Below, in pieces: positions 43,381 to 57,901 of a stretch of DNA of 64,000 bases. Within the stretch, counting starts at the first letter, position 1; every line of letters begins with the position of its first letter. The position numbers and the translations under genes were made by a program. This stretch comes from Phlegmacium glaucopus (Eukaryota; Basidiomycota; Agaricomycetes; Agaricales; Cortinariaceae), in assembly GCA_015039465.1 (NCBI GenBank), contig MU130575.1, forward strand, positions 1 to 64,000, given 5' to 3'. The notes below the pieces were generated by a model. It was not told where the DNA came from. It saw only the letters and a program-made list of their open reading frames with translations, and ran no database searches.

Positions 43381-46300
43381 TTACAGCTCCATTTTATCTT
43401 CCTTCTCCCAACCCGGGTTCTTATGCAATATCACAAGGCCTTCAAGTACATGACTAAATGGAATATACTCCTCCGTTGCTAGTTCTGCCCGCTCGGTAGT
43501 CCCAAGTCGCACCGGCGATTGATGTGTCTGGAATCCAGATATTGTTCTTGGCTTTCCAGCCTGACCAACAACGTCAATGGCCTGTTCGAAGAAGTCGTAT
43601 CAACATCTTCGAAAGTCTGAATTCAAGAAAAACTCACCTGTCCAACCCGGACAGTAACAGGATAATTTTCGAGCTTCTCATCAAGGGTAATCAAGAAACG
43701 AGGATACATGGCCGGGGTCAAGAGGTACAACATCCAGTGACACTTGTCAAGAATAACTATGGTGAATGCAAAAAAAATTAGCCTTCGTAATACATGCGTC
43801 GAGAAAAAGCTCAAAATCACATGACTTCGCATCTGTGAACGCTGTTAGTGTTGCCAGCAGGCCTGCGACAGCTGGTCGGCTCATAATACTCCTGTCAGAG
43901 AAGAAGGGGTTGAGACCGATCGTCCCCTTGCCCATATGTACCATCCCTTGGGCAATTCGAACCATGAACAGCGAGTCAGGTTCCTTCTGATAGTAGCCCG
44001 CTAATTGTCTCAGCATCTGGGCCAAGCGAGCATTGTTTGTGCCTGCGCCAACAAGTCCCATGGCGAATATTGCGTTAATGGCAACTTGAAGATCGTTATC
44101 GTGGCTGTATTTAGACAACGTATCAAGGATGGGGAGTTGAGGATTTGAAGTGCTGACGAGGCCAATAGCGAGTGGAACAGCTTTCCGAATTGTGGGTTCG
44201 CCATAGTGCATCTTCGGTTAGGAAAAATACTCAACGGTAAACGCAATCGCAGCCGAAAAATGGATGGAAATCACTTACAAGGTGGTTAAATTGGCGGAGG
44301 GACATCTCTGCGCCAATATCTTCGCCCATCGCGATGAGAGCAATGGCAATCACAGCGAAAGAGGGGAAGGTTGCGTCAGCTTTGGGTTCCTCCTTTGCAT
44401 CCTTTTTCTCCTCTTTGAAGTCTTTCTTTGATGTAGTGATGTGGTCGTCACAATGATGGAGCATGGCTTGGATCTTAAGAACGTTCCCTGTTCCGGCAAA
44501 GGAGCAGGCTTCGACTAAAATCTGTGCTGTTTTCGAGATGGGATGATCAATGGCTTTCAATGTCTCAATTGTCGCATCAGAAGCGTCCTGAAGACCTGCA
44601 GAGTAGTAAGTAGACGTGCGTTGCAATTACAGTCGGGGACTTCACCAAGGTACAACAATCCCAAGCCTAAAGCCATAAACGTTGCCCATTTTTCATCTAA
44701 CGATTTATCGCCGCGCTCATACTTCTCCATGAAGGTTTGCAGAATAATTTCCGAAACTTCCCCATGCTTGCTTCCAACAAAAATGAATCCCAGGGCCAAG
44801 GCGGCAAGACCAGATATTTCCATAGATATTGTATCATCCGCGACATGTGGCAAGAGGTGTGCCAGAAGATCTTCTCTGTGCGAGCCAGCATAGGCAAGGG
44901 CTAGACCCATAAATGCACTTGTCTTCAGTAGCACTGACTTATTTTCAGTGTATTCCCCGAGCAGACTGAGAGCAAAATCGCCTTCGGTCCGAATACCTGT
45001 GTTGAGCATTCCTGTGGCGAATAAGGCACCAGCCTAGTCGAACATAAATCACGGTACTCCACATCAGAAAAGAACCACCTACTTTGATATGTTCTTCGGC
45101 GGAATATGTGTACTTGTCGATATGACTCAGACCAACTTCAGTATCCCATAGCAAACTCAATCCGAGAGACGCCGCCGCACTCATCATGCCTTTCAAAATG
45201 ATTAAAACCAGTTAATCACGGTCGAATTAAATCACGTACCATGGTCTTTGTTCTTGTAGATCCAGCTGCTCCCCTCCTCAGCAGTTACCATCAATTTATC
45301 GTTGCCAAATCCTGCGTTCACAAAAGCATTTACAAATGTTCCGGCCAAGTTTCCTCTAGCAGAATCGACATTTGCTGAAATACCGGGGCCTGTATGGGAA
45401 GGTTAAGTATGAGAAACATAACTGAACACAGAGGCAACTTACGAGTATTTTCTAAATGTGATTTATAAACATCCTCCAGACTCTTAGCATCAGCCACGCC
45501 GAGTTCTTTGCCAAAGTCACGGAAATGAGTACTGAGTTTCGTGTTGTATAGGCATTCAAGAAGGTCATCAGAAAGTTCTTCGTCTGCGGCAATTTCTGCA
45601 TCCCCCTCTGACGGCGCTTGAAGCCATTCAAGTGGAATTTGGGCGCGGGCAAGGATGAATGCGAGTTGACGTTTCATAAGACTAGAGCTTTCTTAATCAC
45701 ATGGCATGCAACTTATCATAGAAGCTTACGGGTTGGCAGGAGCTTTAAAGTCTTCCCGAATGAGCTCCGGATCCCCTAGACGGATAGCAAGCGACAAAGC
45801 CTCAGTGAATTTGGAATATTTGACGTAGATCGCGTGAGCGGTGCGCAAGAAAAGGACATCATCAGGTGGTGGCAGTAGGTTAACACATCTGATGAATGGA
45901 CTAAGTTTCATGAAAGATAAGCGAACAAAATACATACCGAATCATATACTGACATACACGCCCATACGTGTTCTCGTCTACCAAGAGGGTGATTTCGTCG
46001 ATAATCTCCAATTCTTCCAGTAAGTCGACTGCGTCTGGCTCAGCATTATGGTCTAGAAAGAATCTTGCGCATTGCTTGGCTAACTCGCGCAAATCTTCAA
46101 TAGTTCCTGGAAGTTTGACATCCGGTTCCGCCAACTGATCGGCTCCCTCCGGTTGGCCCAGGATTTCACCCTCCCGTACTGTAAACTCTTCACCAAGTTC
46201 TGCAGCAATGTGACGGACATATTCATGACCCCATGTACCAGGGTCTGCAAGAGGAGAGTTCGATGGTCGAAGAGATGCGGACAACAGACGATAACGCAGG

Positions 46301-46881
46301 GTCCCTCGGGGTTGTGTGTCAGAATATGTCATTGCAAGTACGGAAAGGATGTCAGCGAAAAGACTCTAGAACCTTGTCAGTCTTTATAACGCTTTGAGAG
46401 GGGAACTAACCTTGTCTTCGGAAGGTGGCCAAGTTTCATAGAGCGCTTGAAGGTCAGGATAATGAGGTCGAAGGAATTTTAGAGGTTTTGGAACTGATGT
46501 CATGGATGAGGTTGAGGTCCTAATTAAGGTGCGCAGAGTTTCCAGGGCGGCGCGATACAGTTCAGCATTTGACTCCTGTTAGGTTTATTCAGTGATCTAT
46601 TGAATGTAAAAGATATAGTGATCAGACCTTCAATCGCTCGACCAGCATTTCTAGTTGATCTTTCAGATGCTGGTCTTCCTCTGACTATGATAATATAGTT
46701 AAGTTTATGCGATGGGAATGTGTATAGTATAATTACGCACCAGCTCTTCGCCCTCCCCATCCTTTGCATCTTTCAGAAGCTTTGAGGAACCTGCAGAATC
46801 TGGTTTGTCGTTCAATGGTTTCTCCTTCTTCTTTGGGTCTTCGGATTGTACTTGGATGGTGAATTCTTGGGCTTTTGTCAT
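43381..46881 (-). CDS. RPN1: 26S proteasome regulatory subunit RPN1
   Basis: Largest base subunit of the 19S regulatory particle, which binds ubiquitin, UBL shuttles and Ubp6. About ten exons. Recognisable stretches in order: acidic N-terminus ([19 protein letters not shown]), [74 protein letters not shown]. The proteasome/cyclosome repeats follow, for example [67 protein letters not shown] and [15 protein letters not shown]. The C-terminus is [15 protein letters not shown], as in RPN1 of other fungi. An acidic-basic insert [18 protein letters not shown] is present between repeats. The gene looks intact. Confidence 0.95.
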
Positions 46882-47177
46882 TATGGGGTAGAGGTGTGAT
46901 GTGCCAAAAAGTTGGACGCGACGACGCGCGTCTCTGTCCTTTATTTGGATTGGCTGATGGTAGCCTTGAATACTAACAGAGGTGTGACATCAGTCCGTGA
47001 CTGTATAATAAAAGACACCACGTTCTTGGATTTACCGCCGCGTTCTTGGATTTACGGCTTTCTAGGCCTTCTGTATTATTTCTGTCTTTAATCACTTCTG
47101 GACAAGTGTAGTGCTCATACCCTCACTTTTGGCGGGCCATATCTGCATCGACGAGCGTCGGAGGACTGATTAGAGGG
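46882..47177. promoter_or_regulatory. Shared upstream region of RPN1 and Furry genes
   Basis: 296 bp between divergent start codons, including ACGCGACGACGCGCG near 46,917-46,932 and a duplicated CGTTCTTGGATTTACCGCC/CGTTCTTGGATTTACGGC at 47,022-47,060. No fungal PACE-like element is recognised. Confidence 0.5.
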
Positions 47178-50100
47178 ATGGGTGACGGAATTCAAATTAC
47201 AATTCCAGGTGCGAGCTCATGGACATTTCCCTTTGTTTCCGGAATATATATTTGAATTTCAGACTTTGGTGATGATACCCTCAACTCAAAACCTACTCCT
47301 CTTGGTCGTTCGGCTTTTGGTTTCGGCGTTGGAGGATTCGGAGGATCAACTCCAACGTTGGATTCACCTAGCACCATCACAACTCCCCTCAGTGCCTTTC
47401 AGAGCTCAGAGAGAAGTTATTTCTCCCATTCACGAGGAGATTCCTCAACTTCAATAGACTCAGCCGGGTCAGCCACGACCCGTTTCACCAGCAAACCTAG
47501 CACACCTTTCTCGCATTCTGCACAACCATCATTTGCTACGACCAGCACCGCTTTCTCCAAGAAACCATCATTCGCGTCCATCCGTAATGCTTTCAAGAGT
47601 GGAAAACACAATGACCCTCCACCCGTACCTCAACTTGACCATTCTCCATACCCGGTTCTAAAAAACCCCTTCAACCGTTCGACATCATCCCTGAATCACA
47701 CTGGACCAAGCTCCGTTAAAGGTGCAGCAAACTCGTTTTACCCTCGATCTCCTACTCCAGTATCGGAGACCAGATTTGCCCGTGGAGTGTCCATGAAACC
47801 CAAAGGTCACGGATACTCTAAATCCCAGCACTCTCATACTGGTTCGATTTTTCACACATCGGATGGCGGCAGCGATTATGGGCATGGTTATACACCTTCT
47901 CCACCCCCAGTCCCTCGCGTTCCTGCCGCTTTCAGCAATTTCTATCGTGATGACACCCCACCTCTCACGGATTTCGAGGAAGACAAAGTTGTTATGGATC
48001 CCAAAACCCCTTCGGACTACGCTCTACATGCAGTCTTCATACGCTTTGCGACTTCTGCAGAAGAGAAAATTGATTTCTTCTTGCGACTCCATTTGGTAGG
48101 GCATTGTCTGCTTCGTACTAATGTTGCGCTAAGCTTTATTAGGACAAAGAGCACCTGCTTACAACATCCATAGGTCCCGAAGTTGATGCAAAGTTTGAGG
48201 AGACCCTTTCTTCACTCGGAATCATTGCACAAAAAAATGCGAAGAAGGTCATCGATTCTGTCATGCGTTGGCGACGGAGTCAAATAGAAAATGTTGGCTC
48301 AGATATCATTCGGGTCCACCTTTCTCGACCACCTGTTCCAAATCAAATGTTCCGTCCGCAGGATGTGCCAGGCTTACTAAATGAACGCAAATCACTCGCA
48401 TCCATCTATATAACGTGCCGCGCACTTATAGCTGTTCTCCGGTCTATATCAAAGGATGCTCTCGGCGATGCTTTGGGCTATAGTTTGGAAGAGACGACCT
48501 TTGAGCAATTCAGAAATCCTGATCGCAAATTACTGGCGCAATCTGCGAACCATCGGATCAATTCAGAATTGTATGCTACGCTTCTAGGGCATCTTACTAA
48601 CGTTCGGTTGGTCCAAGCCTGCTCACTCTTTTTTCCTGCGTATTCACCGACATCTTTTGAAATAGATTTATCAGTGTCACAGACCGCTTTCTAGCAGAAC
48701 TTTCGCCGGTTGCTCTAGGCCAAGTGTCAAAAGATTTGGGCACAAAATACGAAAACCTCGTTAAAGGTTTAAGACATATAAAGATCAAGGTATGTCGTCT
48801 TCCGTTTTGCACACGATGATGACTCATTTTGATTTCAGGTGTGGCCCCCAGAAGCATTCGAAGAAGGGGCTGAATTCATGGAATCTCTATCGAAGTCTTA
48901 CGCAAATGCTCATGGTCCTGCCTTGAAGATAACCTTTGCCGAAACTTTGATATTGCTATTGCATCCAATTGGGAAGGCAAGGAACCCCTGTCGCAATCGT
49001 TTGAAGATCTTATTTTCACCTTCCTTTGGCAGACCGCTCAAGCAGAAACCAATAATCCCCAATGGGGAAAAGCAATTGAGACTATCTACCCCAAAGCGAG
49101 AGAGATGATGTCGAAGCCTCGTTATTGGCAAGTCGCGTTTCCCCTCGTGATTGTTAGTCTTTGCGTCGCGCCGCAAAGTTATTTCCTGAAACATTGGCAA
49201 TCATGTTTCGAACTTGCTATCTCTAAATTGAAGGTAAAAGCCCCCATCTTCTTACCTCATAAAATCATCTCATGCTGTATACAGGAAAGGCCATACCGAG
49301 TGATAGTCATGAATGGTTTGATGCGTCTCATCTGGACTTACCTCTACCGTTGTCAAGAATCTGCTTCGACCACTACGTCTAAGCTTGACAACCTTTTGAA
49401 GCATTTCTTCCCATCGAATCGAACCAACGTCTTCCCATCTGACGACCATCTTGAACTATTAACATATATTACACATTTTATCCTCTCCCGACATCCAGAT
49501 CATGGCAGAGAGTTGTGTCTGGAACTGATACAAGAATCAAGCATCCTTGCGTTGCACAAGTCTGGGAATATTGGCAGTGTTCTGGCGCCCGAGAGAATTA
49601 CAATCGCCATCAATGCTCTACTGCTTTCTTTTCACAATGTAGAGAAGGAAGTCCTTACCCCATCTTGGCCCTCCAGCAGCGATTTCTCCGTCGTGCCATC
49701 GAAAGAAGACTACCCAACATCATCCAATTACATTCCACCCTCATTCACGAAACCTGGGATGCAAGAGTTTCTCAGTCGATGTGGTGCTGCGCTTGCTATC
49801 ATAGCATTATATTGTAGCAAGGCTATCGGCCATATGTCTGTCTTTGATGACCAGTGGTCATACGCACGCCTTACTCCCCCCTATGAAGAATCACATAACT
49901 ACGTTATCCGACGTCATTCGGATAGCATAGTTGTTATCTATCCAATGCATTCTGCACCCCTCATGCAGCTCCTGCAAACTTGCTTCCAGGCTTGGCCACG
50001 GTGCCTACACCCATCTATCCCATTCTCAGACATCATCGATATTCTCTTACGAGGTGTCATCCATGTGGAGCCAGGAATTTCTGAAGCTGCCATCTCTGCG

Positions 50101-53100
50101 TTGAAACGATGCATGGACGATGACACTAACTCCATGCAAGTGATTTGGAGGTTCAATAAATTCATGTTTAGCCCCAGTCATATGTGCCAAGATTCTGGAT
50201 TCCGACTTTACCTCGAATTTTCACCGTTGCGTCTGCTTTGGGTTGATATCGTCGATGATTGGATACAATCTATCATTCGCCGGGGAGCCGATATGGATTC
50301 TCAAAACGATCAGATCGTTTCTATATGCAATGAGGTCGAGGTCGGCACTCTTTTACTCCTCGCCCACAACAACCAGAGCGTCAATTCCGCAGGAGTGAAG
50401 GTTATCCGTCTTTTAGGCCTCCTGTTTTCACACTTGTCTTCCTCGACGAACCCTCACAACTCTTTTCGCCTTGTAGAAAGGTTACGAGGTAAACAAGCCG
50501 ATGATTCATACCTAAGAGGGTATGACGACCTATTGGATAAATCGGAACTGTCTCGGTTAGACCAATGGCGGAAGTTCAAGGGAAACGAAGTTGCTTTGCG
50601 GATTGTTGACAGTCCTAATGAAAAGGATCGCAGGCTTTGGCGTCACGTATTTCCCGCCTTTCTTCAGAGCTGCGTCAAGCATTCAGGGACTACTCTGAGT
50701 GTGTTTCGGGAGAGCATTGTTGTAGTTGTATCTCGGTATCACCCTTCTATATCTCACCTCGCCGGTTTGAGCAGTAGGGTGCCGCCAGGCCTCGCCACAC
50801 GCAACGCACTAGAGAGAGATGGCTCCAAACTGGTTATCGATAACAGATCCCTCATTGATCAGTGGCATATTTGGGTGAAGATTCTATGTGCCACAGCAAT
50901 CTTACCAGACGTATCCCGTCCGGCTTATACACAGCTTGGTCGTGAGCATATGCGTGGCCCGTCGGACGTCAGTTTCGAGCGGGAACGATTCTCGACAACA
51001 CGTGGCCTATTCAGATATCTCACACCCTTCCTTGACTCTGAGTATGTTCTGTTCCGTGATGCAGCTGTGCTCTGCATTAGTTCCTTTCCAGCGAATGCGT
51101 ACCCTCAACTTCTCGAAGATCTCAGTCTACTTGCTGGTCGTCAGTTTTATGATGATCCGAGATCAAAGATAGTAACAACTCCTGGCGTTGAGCAGAATCT
51201 TGGATTATTGGCCTCTCGTCAGGCTTATGATGAAGGTCGATCACGGTCGGGCAGCGCAGTCATGCTCTCTGAGCGTAATCGACGGCAGGAGCGACTGCAC
51301 TCTGCTGTTGCGCGCATATACTGTATTACGGCTCACCTGCTGGAACATCAGAGGTCATCAGGTCGCCAGGCAGCCCTTTCAAATATTCTCAAATTTGTCC
51401 GCAATACCCAGGCCTTTCTGAGCGCCCCTGACATGCGAGACAGCCATTCGCTCCATAATTTGCGCCAGTATTTTTGTGGCATAGTCGAACGATTGTTCGA
51501 TGGACTTGCAAGCCTCAAAGATACCGATCGTTTCATTCCCCCAAATATGCATCTGACTCTTTACAGACTATGTGAGGAGTGGTGTCAATTGGGCCCACAG
51601 TCGGAAGTGGTCAAAAAACGACAAGCCATGATGCAGAGGGCTGTCGAGTCTGCAGAAGCATCGGACGGCCGTGGGGCTCTACAGCTGTTTCGACATGAGA
51701 CAGCAGCTCTATCTGATGCATCTGTGCGTGCTCTAGCGGCCCTTTCGGTTTGTTTTCTTCTCTTTCTTCAATCCCTCACGATAACTGATACGCTGAGAGC
51801 AGCAGAAAGCCTTCTTCCAACCTGAACAATCAGCCAATTCCCCAACAGAGCGTGCCCCGCTTGAATTCATGAAACCTCTCACTGCTCAGGCCATGCTGGA
51901 TCGATTGAGTGCTATCTTAACATCCTCTCATGAACCTAATCCAGCCAAGGGCAAGTGAGTGTTGCATTCACATATATTTGCAAATTATTTAATTGACCTA
52001 TTCAATATGAAGGGTTGCATTGAGGTCGCTCTTATCTTCTAGCGAAAAGAACCATGAATTTGTTCATGAATCTTTACGGAGAGCCATTGTTGTCACAGAG
52101 AAGCTTGATTCCAGTAACCACCGCTTCTTCGAAGTCATAGCTGACATCGTGAACATCGAGAGCCATAACTTCTCTTTTGCTCAAATTGTTTGCCTTTGTC
52201 TCACCAATCTTCGCCATCCATCTGTGATAATTCGATGTCTTGCTTTCAATACGCTGGAAGCTATCCACCAACAGCATTCTGGACTGCTCACGATGTCTAC
52301 TTTTGAAGGCGGGGTTGCGAGCTTGGCCTCTGCTACCTATATACATGCTCATCGACTAATCTCGGATTTCCTTGCCGGAGAACACCCAGATCAAGCGACC
52401 AATATGTTGTCACAGCTTGGAAACTGGCTTCCACAGCTACCTGGCGAAGCCCATGATACAAACGTGATTTTACTTCTACTACAGAGTCTGGAGTTCTGGA
52501 TTCCAAATATCAGTCTCATGACGGATGACAAGAAAGCACTCTCAAGTGATGGTATATCCTGCCTCTATCACCTCACATCCTTGACGTTACGTTATGGTCA
52601 AAGCCACGCAGAACAGATTTTGGTTCTGTGGACTAAGATGGTTGATTCTCCACAGGAATCAAATGGCCACGCAGCTGCCCGATTCTTGCTGGAGCAAGCC
52701 CACAAAGTCGGGAACACCATCTTCATCACTTGCGCCTCAAATATCATTGCCTCTCTCTGCCAAACGCATGTTGGACGACAGGTTTTTGAAGAGCTTTGCT
52801 CGGTCATTGAACCCATTCATATGCTACCTACCATTGACCACAGATTGAATTTCCCAGAAGCGCAAGACATGAAACTTTGGGAGGATCTTGATGCCTTATT
52901 TGCGGAGCAACCCCGGCTCTCTCTTGGTTCAGCTCAGTTCGCTTGGATGTTTTTGGCTGATGTCTCTTTGCAACGCTATTGGGAGATGACGGAGCATTTA
53001 CCTATCCTTCTCCATGCAGTTTTCACTCATCTTGACCACCGTACTCCATTTATTCGACATCGTGCTCATTCCATGCTTTTCCAGTTATTGCGTTCCTGGA

Positions 53101-54863
53101 CTCCCGGGTATGATGAATTGCCCGATAGGTCTACAGGTCGCGCTCGGTCGTCGGTCAAAGAATCTATTATTGCATTAGAGGAAGAAGCAAAAACGCTGTA
53201 TTGGGAAGAGGAGGCCTCAACGCTAGAAGCTGTCCCCAAAATGAAAGTGTTATGCAGACGGGTTCTCAACCTCCTTGAGCCTTTAGCCCCACATCTTGTT
53301 AGCCAGTGGGGCTCCTTTGCATTGAGCTGGGGGACAGCTTGTTCAATCAGAGCTACGGCTTTTCGATCATTGCAACTCTTTCGAGCACTTATGCCCCGCG
53401 TCAAGAAGGCAGACTTCGCCCTACTACTGGGTCGGCTTTCGAATACAATTGCCTCTCCTGAGGAGGGTATCCAATCATTTACTTCTGAAATATTTCTGAC
53501 GATCAACACCGTTGTAGCCTCTGACGACCTGGATAAATCCCTCTTGCCTCAGGTTTTTTGGTGCACAGTGGCCTGCTTGTCGACAACTGTCGAACAAGAG
53601 TTCAACCAAACAATCATCGTACTTGATTCTATCCTCGCCAAGATCGATCTTAATGAGCCGGGAACCACCAAGGAATTGTTATCTCATCGTCCAGCTGAAT
53701 GGACAAACTCCCCCTATCTACAGCCTGCGCTTTTAAAGGGTTTGAGATCATCCTTGACTGCAACTCCGACTATGAAAATATTATCTGTTCTCGCAAGAAT
53801 CATGGACAATCAATTAATAGATCCTTCTGAGGGTCGATTACGGGATTTATACACCGTCTGTCTACCTTGGTGTTTGCAAGCAATGGATAACCATGACAAC
53901 TCCATGAAGGATTTTGCCGAAGCCATTAGCGTTCTCGCGACCGAGGAGAAGCGCCATAGCATTCAGAAAATCATGACCTCGTTTTCTAAAGGCCACTTCA
54001 GAACGCGCGATGACTTCCTTCGACAATCTGTGGCAAGTCTTCGAGAACATTATGGGGTCCACCATTGGACTGAAATCGTAACACTCCTACTTGGGCTCGT
54101 CCTCAATCAAGAGCGATGGCTGCGAATACACGCAATGCAGGTACTGAAAGTTCTCTTCCAACATAGGGGAGCCCGCAACCCTGTCGAACTATTGGGATCG
54201 GAACTGCTAATGCCACTGCTTCGACTGCTCGAAACCGACCTTGCGCCACAAGCACTTGACGTTCTTGAGGAACCCATGGCAATGTCGGGCGGGGGGCCAG
54301 CTGCCAAACACGTTCTCCGAATGAGCATGCATCTTAGCTCCGTACCTCAGGTTTCAGACCCTGACTCTATCCCAATAGTCTTTGGCATTCCAGAGGAATC
54401 TGGATGGTGCATCGCACAAGCAGACGAGCTTCGCGAAACATGTCGTGCCAATGTCATGGCTGTGTTTGACACGTGTTCTATGCCTAGCCGCCCATCCCGG
54501 ATAGATTTTGAACCAGAGCTAGAAATATTAGCCTCTATCAAGACACCATTGGCGGATGATGTCAAGAACCTGCATAAGCTCACAACCTTCTTCAAAGTTG
54601 ACGGTCCAACCCGACCCAGCGCTCTATCCATCCCCACCCGACAACTCGAGGCTCGCGTTGCTGCGATCTTAGCAAAATCGACTGCTCCCGATTCCGTTTC
54701 TGATATTCCACAAACGCCTTTTATAGATGTGTTCAGAGTTAGTGCCAACCACGATACTGATGACTCTGACGAAGACTCTGGCAGTGATTCCGATACTGAT
54801 GCTTTCGTTTTCGACTCTATTTCTTCTCTTCGCAGTGCTCCAAACGGTGCACGCTATCATTAG
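47178..54863 (+). CDS. Furry/Tao3/Mor2 cell-morphogenesis scaffold (PAG1-like)
   Basis: Very large HEAT/armadillo scaffold of the NDR-kinase (RAM/MOR) pathway controlling polarised growth. A 31-bp first exon joins MGDGIQITIP to DFGDDTLNSKPTPLG. The first 250 residues are Ser/Pro-rich and disordered (SERSYFSHSRGDSS, KSQHSHTGSIFHTS), then the conserved Furry N-terminus begins (DYALHAVFIRFATSAEEKID, FEETLSSLGIIAQKNAKKVI, VMRWRRSQ, NERKSLASIYITCRALIAVL). Two long exon-like stretches (49,105-51,825 and 52,020-54,863) hold the middle and C-terminal domains (ATRNALERDGSKLVIDNRSL, HWTEIVTLLLGLVLNQERWL). The acidic tail is DTDDSDEDSGSDSDTDAF. About 2,300 residues; intact as far as I can read. Confidence 0.93.
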
Positions 54864-55034
54864 CATTGTTATATTAAGCATATAAGCATATAGTACCGTT
54901 TTCCTGACTCAAAAGTACGCATGATATATGTATTCTGGCATTATGTATTGATTACCAACACTTGTAAATTATTTTCTGCACATATCCATTATCTATAATT
55001 TCCTGTAATGAAAAAAACATCATTGGATTTTTTT
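54864..55034. terminator. Convergent 3' region
   Basis: 171 bp between the stop codons of the Furry and MLH1 genes, AT-rich, so both 3' ends must be formed here or overlap. Confidence 0.4.
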
Positions 55035-57901
55035 TCAACATCGTTCAAAGACTTTGTAAAGTTCTGGCAAACTTGCAACTTGCAAGACATCTCGATCAAG
55101 GAGAGATTTCGGCGCAGTCAAATACCGACGCATTGCAGGGAAAAGGATGTGTTGAATTTGCCATCGTTCAGCCTTATACTGATCTTCCTCCTCTTTGTCA
55201 GTATTTTTTTCGGAGGGGGATGGGACTGGAGTGTAGAAATATGCAAGCTCGCGAAGAAATGTGTCGAAGCACTCTGCTTCAGATGACCAATCAACCTTTC
55301 ACATCAATGAGACAAGTAGTAACAAATGCAGGGGGAATAGATAGATAAATACCTGAGGCCCAAGTCTCATTAGAAAACTGGGTAGGTTATCCAGATTTGG
55401 GATGTAATCACGCAGAAGCAACGGCAGACTTTCGACCAGACCAGACTCTGATATCGTTAATGCGAAATACTCTGCGAGCATTTCACGTCTGTCCATGAGT
55501 ATCTCCACAATGTGCTAAACAGCCCAAGTAAGTCCAGTCAGTTGTTAAGGGAGGATATGACCTACTCCGATGATCTGATCTTTACTCAAACGGCTATTTT
55601 CAGTAGTGTCATCGGCATTCACTGCGATTTCTATCATGCTTCGTAACGACGGCGGAGGTTCCAGCTTTATTCTACTGAAATCGCCAAATTGTCGCAATCC
55701 GAGCTGGTAAAAAAGTTCTTCCCTGAAATATTCGTTAATTCCATAATCTTCTCACGAAAAAATGCTCACGCCAGCGCGTCATGATTGACGAGGTACAGAT
55801 TTGTTGAATATTGTATCAGAGAAAGGCATCGATGAATGTCTACAATACCAACAAAAGTATGCTTTTCAAGGATTTCTGTTAATTCTAAAAAATTCGTGAA
55901 CACAACAAATTCTCAGAGTAACCGAGAAATCAACCTACGTTTATGTCTCCCTTTGACGATACTTTGTCGTAGGTCCTTAACCGAAGTGAGCAGACACTGA
56001 GATTCTCTGACCTCCCGCGATCTCGATAAAGTATTGATAGGTGTGGCTTCCGATGATTTTGGGGATGAAGTCTCAATTTGAGCTTGATTCACGACTGGAA
56101 ACATAGATTCCAACGTTCGATCCCGAAGTGAAGTCCGAACTTTATGATGTGAATAAGTTTTCTTCTTGGGCTCAATGACTGAGACAGTGGAGAAATTAGG
56201 GTCATCACGCATCAAGTAGATATACTCAACACTCAACTCGAAGAGGTTGAAGGTTCCTTCTCTTCGGTGTCTACCTCGCCCTCAGCGTCCTCATCTCTTT
56301 CTTTCCTGGTCCGCTTTTTTGAAGTCGTTTGTTCATCATCCCCAGCAAGTCCACCCGTAAGCAAAGTCTGTAGTGTTACCCAGTCAATCACACATTTGGA
56401 AAAATAGTTTCGCGATGTAACCCGCCTGATACTCGAAAACCCTGGAATGGTTTTGTTTAGCAAGACTCTGCTGAAGTGCGTCTGCTATTCGTTCCGTGAT
56501 TGCTTCTTCGTTGAGGAAGTGGACTTCTCGCTTTGTCGGATGCACATTAACATCAACAGACCGTGGATCAATCTGCAGACTGGGCGTACATCAGCAATAT
56601 TCGTGAGATGAGATGAGAGAAGAGAATGAACCTGAGATATATATAGGGAGAAGAACCTTTGGGCAAGATACCTTGATAAACTGCTTCTAAGGCACGCTTC
56701 ATCCGAGGGGATTCGACAAGTCGATCTGATGTGCAGTATGGAGCCATGACTTCATCCCATAACGTCGATTACTTACGGTTAATAAATAGGAGAAAGACGG
56801 GTTTCTTTGCTTGATAATTTGCATTGGTGAAGTAAGATACTGCATTCCATGATTCGGCATCATCATTATCGTCATCATCCATGTCCATTTCTTCTCTTTC
56901 TTTATCAGAGGAAGAAAGCTTGACGTGCAATAGTTCTTTCGCGATTGAATGTCCATATAACAGTCGTATTGCTGCCGATGTTTCCGAAGATGAAGGTGTC
57001 GAGAGGTCTGGCGAAGCGGATCCAGACTTTCTTTGCCTGGTTAACTAAAAACGTTTCAATAATAATGAATGGCTTGCAAACCTTCTTGCACATGAATGCA
57101 ATAGTTGGGTTATGGACCGCATATTTCGTGATGACATCTAGGATTCGGGAGTATTCCTCCGACGTGTTTCGCAAGGCTGAAAGACGCGTCGGCGTGTTAT
57201 AGAAAAGATCCTCGATCTACAAAAAGGTTATCAATTTCGGTCACTGCCGCCATCAGCGCCGATGCTTTACAGTGATTGTCGTGCCATCATTCCCAGCACA
57301 AGGCCTCGGTTCAGACTTTTCCTTTGTTTTGGAATCCACAAGTGCTCCGTCCAAATAAAATGCCCTGAGATTGAAATCAGACAAAAAAAGGTTGGAGGAC
57401 ACGTTTTGGGACCCACTTCCATCCGCAAGTATCGCTCTTCGTCTTGGTAACAACAGAAAGTTGTGCTACGTGAGAAATAGACGCGAGAGCCTCCCCCCGA
57501 AACCCGTAGGTTGTGATACGGGATAAGTCTGAGAACGTAGACAGTTTTGATGTTGTGAAACGTTCCGCCAAAATGGGTAAATCTGTTTTCTGTATAATTG
57601 CAGTTTACAACTCGCTGCCAACAAGCAAGCAGCAGCAGCACCTACACGAATACCAGATCCATTGTCTTGAATTTGGAGGGACTTCATTCCTCCATCCTTC
57701 ACCGTAATACGAATAGAGGTCGCGCCAGCATCGAGGCTATTTTCAATTAGTTCTTTCAGAGCAGAAGCTGGCCTATGAATGATCTTTTTTTTTCTCTTCT
57801 TAGTCGCGTCAATAAATGAATCTGGACATGCAGACCTCTCCTGCGGCGATTTTATTAATAAGTTCTTCGTGTAATCGACGAATTGGACGTGGTTCGGACA
57901 T
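55035..57901 (-). CDS. MLH1: DNA mismatch repair protein MLH1
   Basis: MutL homolog, the shared subunit of the MutL heterodimers that act after MutS in mismatch repair and meiotic crossing over. GHKL ATPase motifs are visible across exons: [35 protein letters not shown] (motif I), [11 protein letters not shown] (motif II), [19 protein letters not shown] (motif III). Next come [20 protein letters not shown] and PTIAFMCKK, then [16 protein letters not shown]. The protein ends VFERC, the C-terminus invariant in MLH1. The first intron leaves ...AAGE joined to IIHRPASAL. The C-terminal FERC is part of the PMS1-dimer endonuclease site. The gene appears intact with many short introns. Confidence 0.95.
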
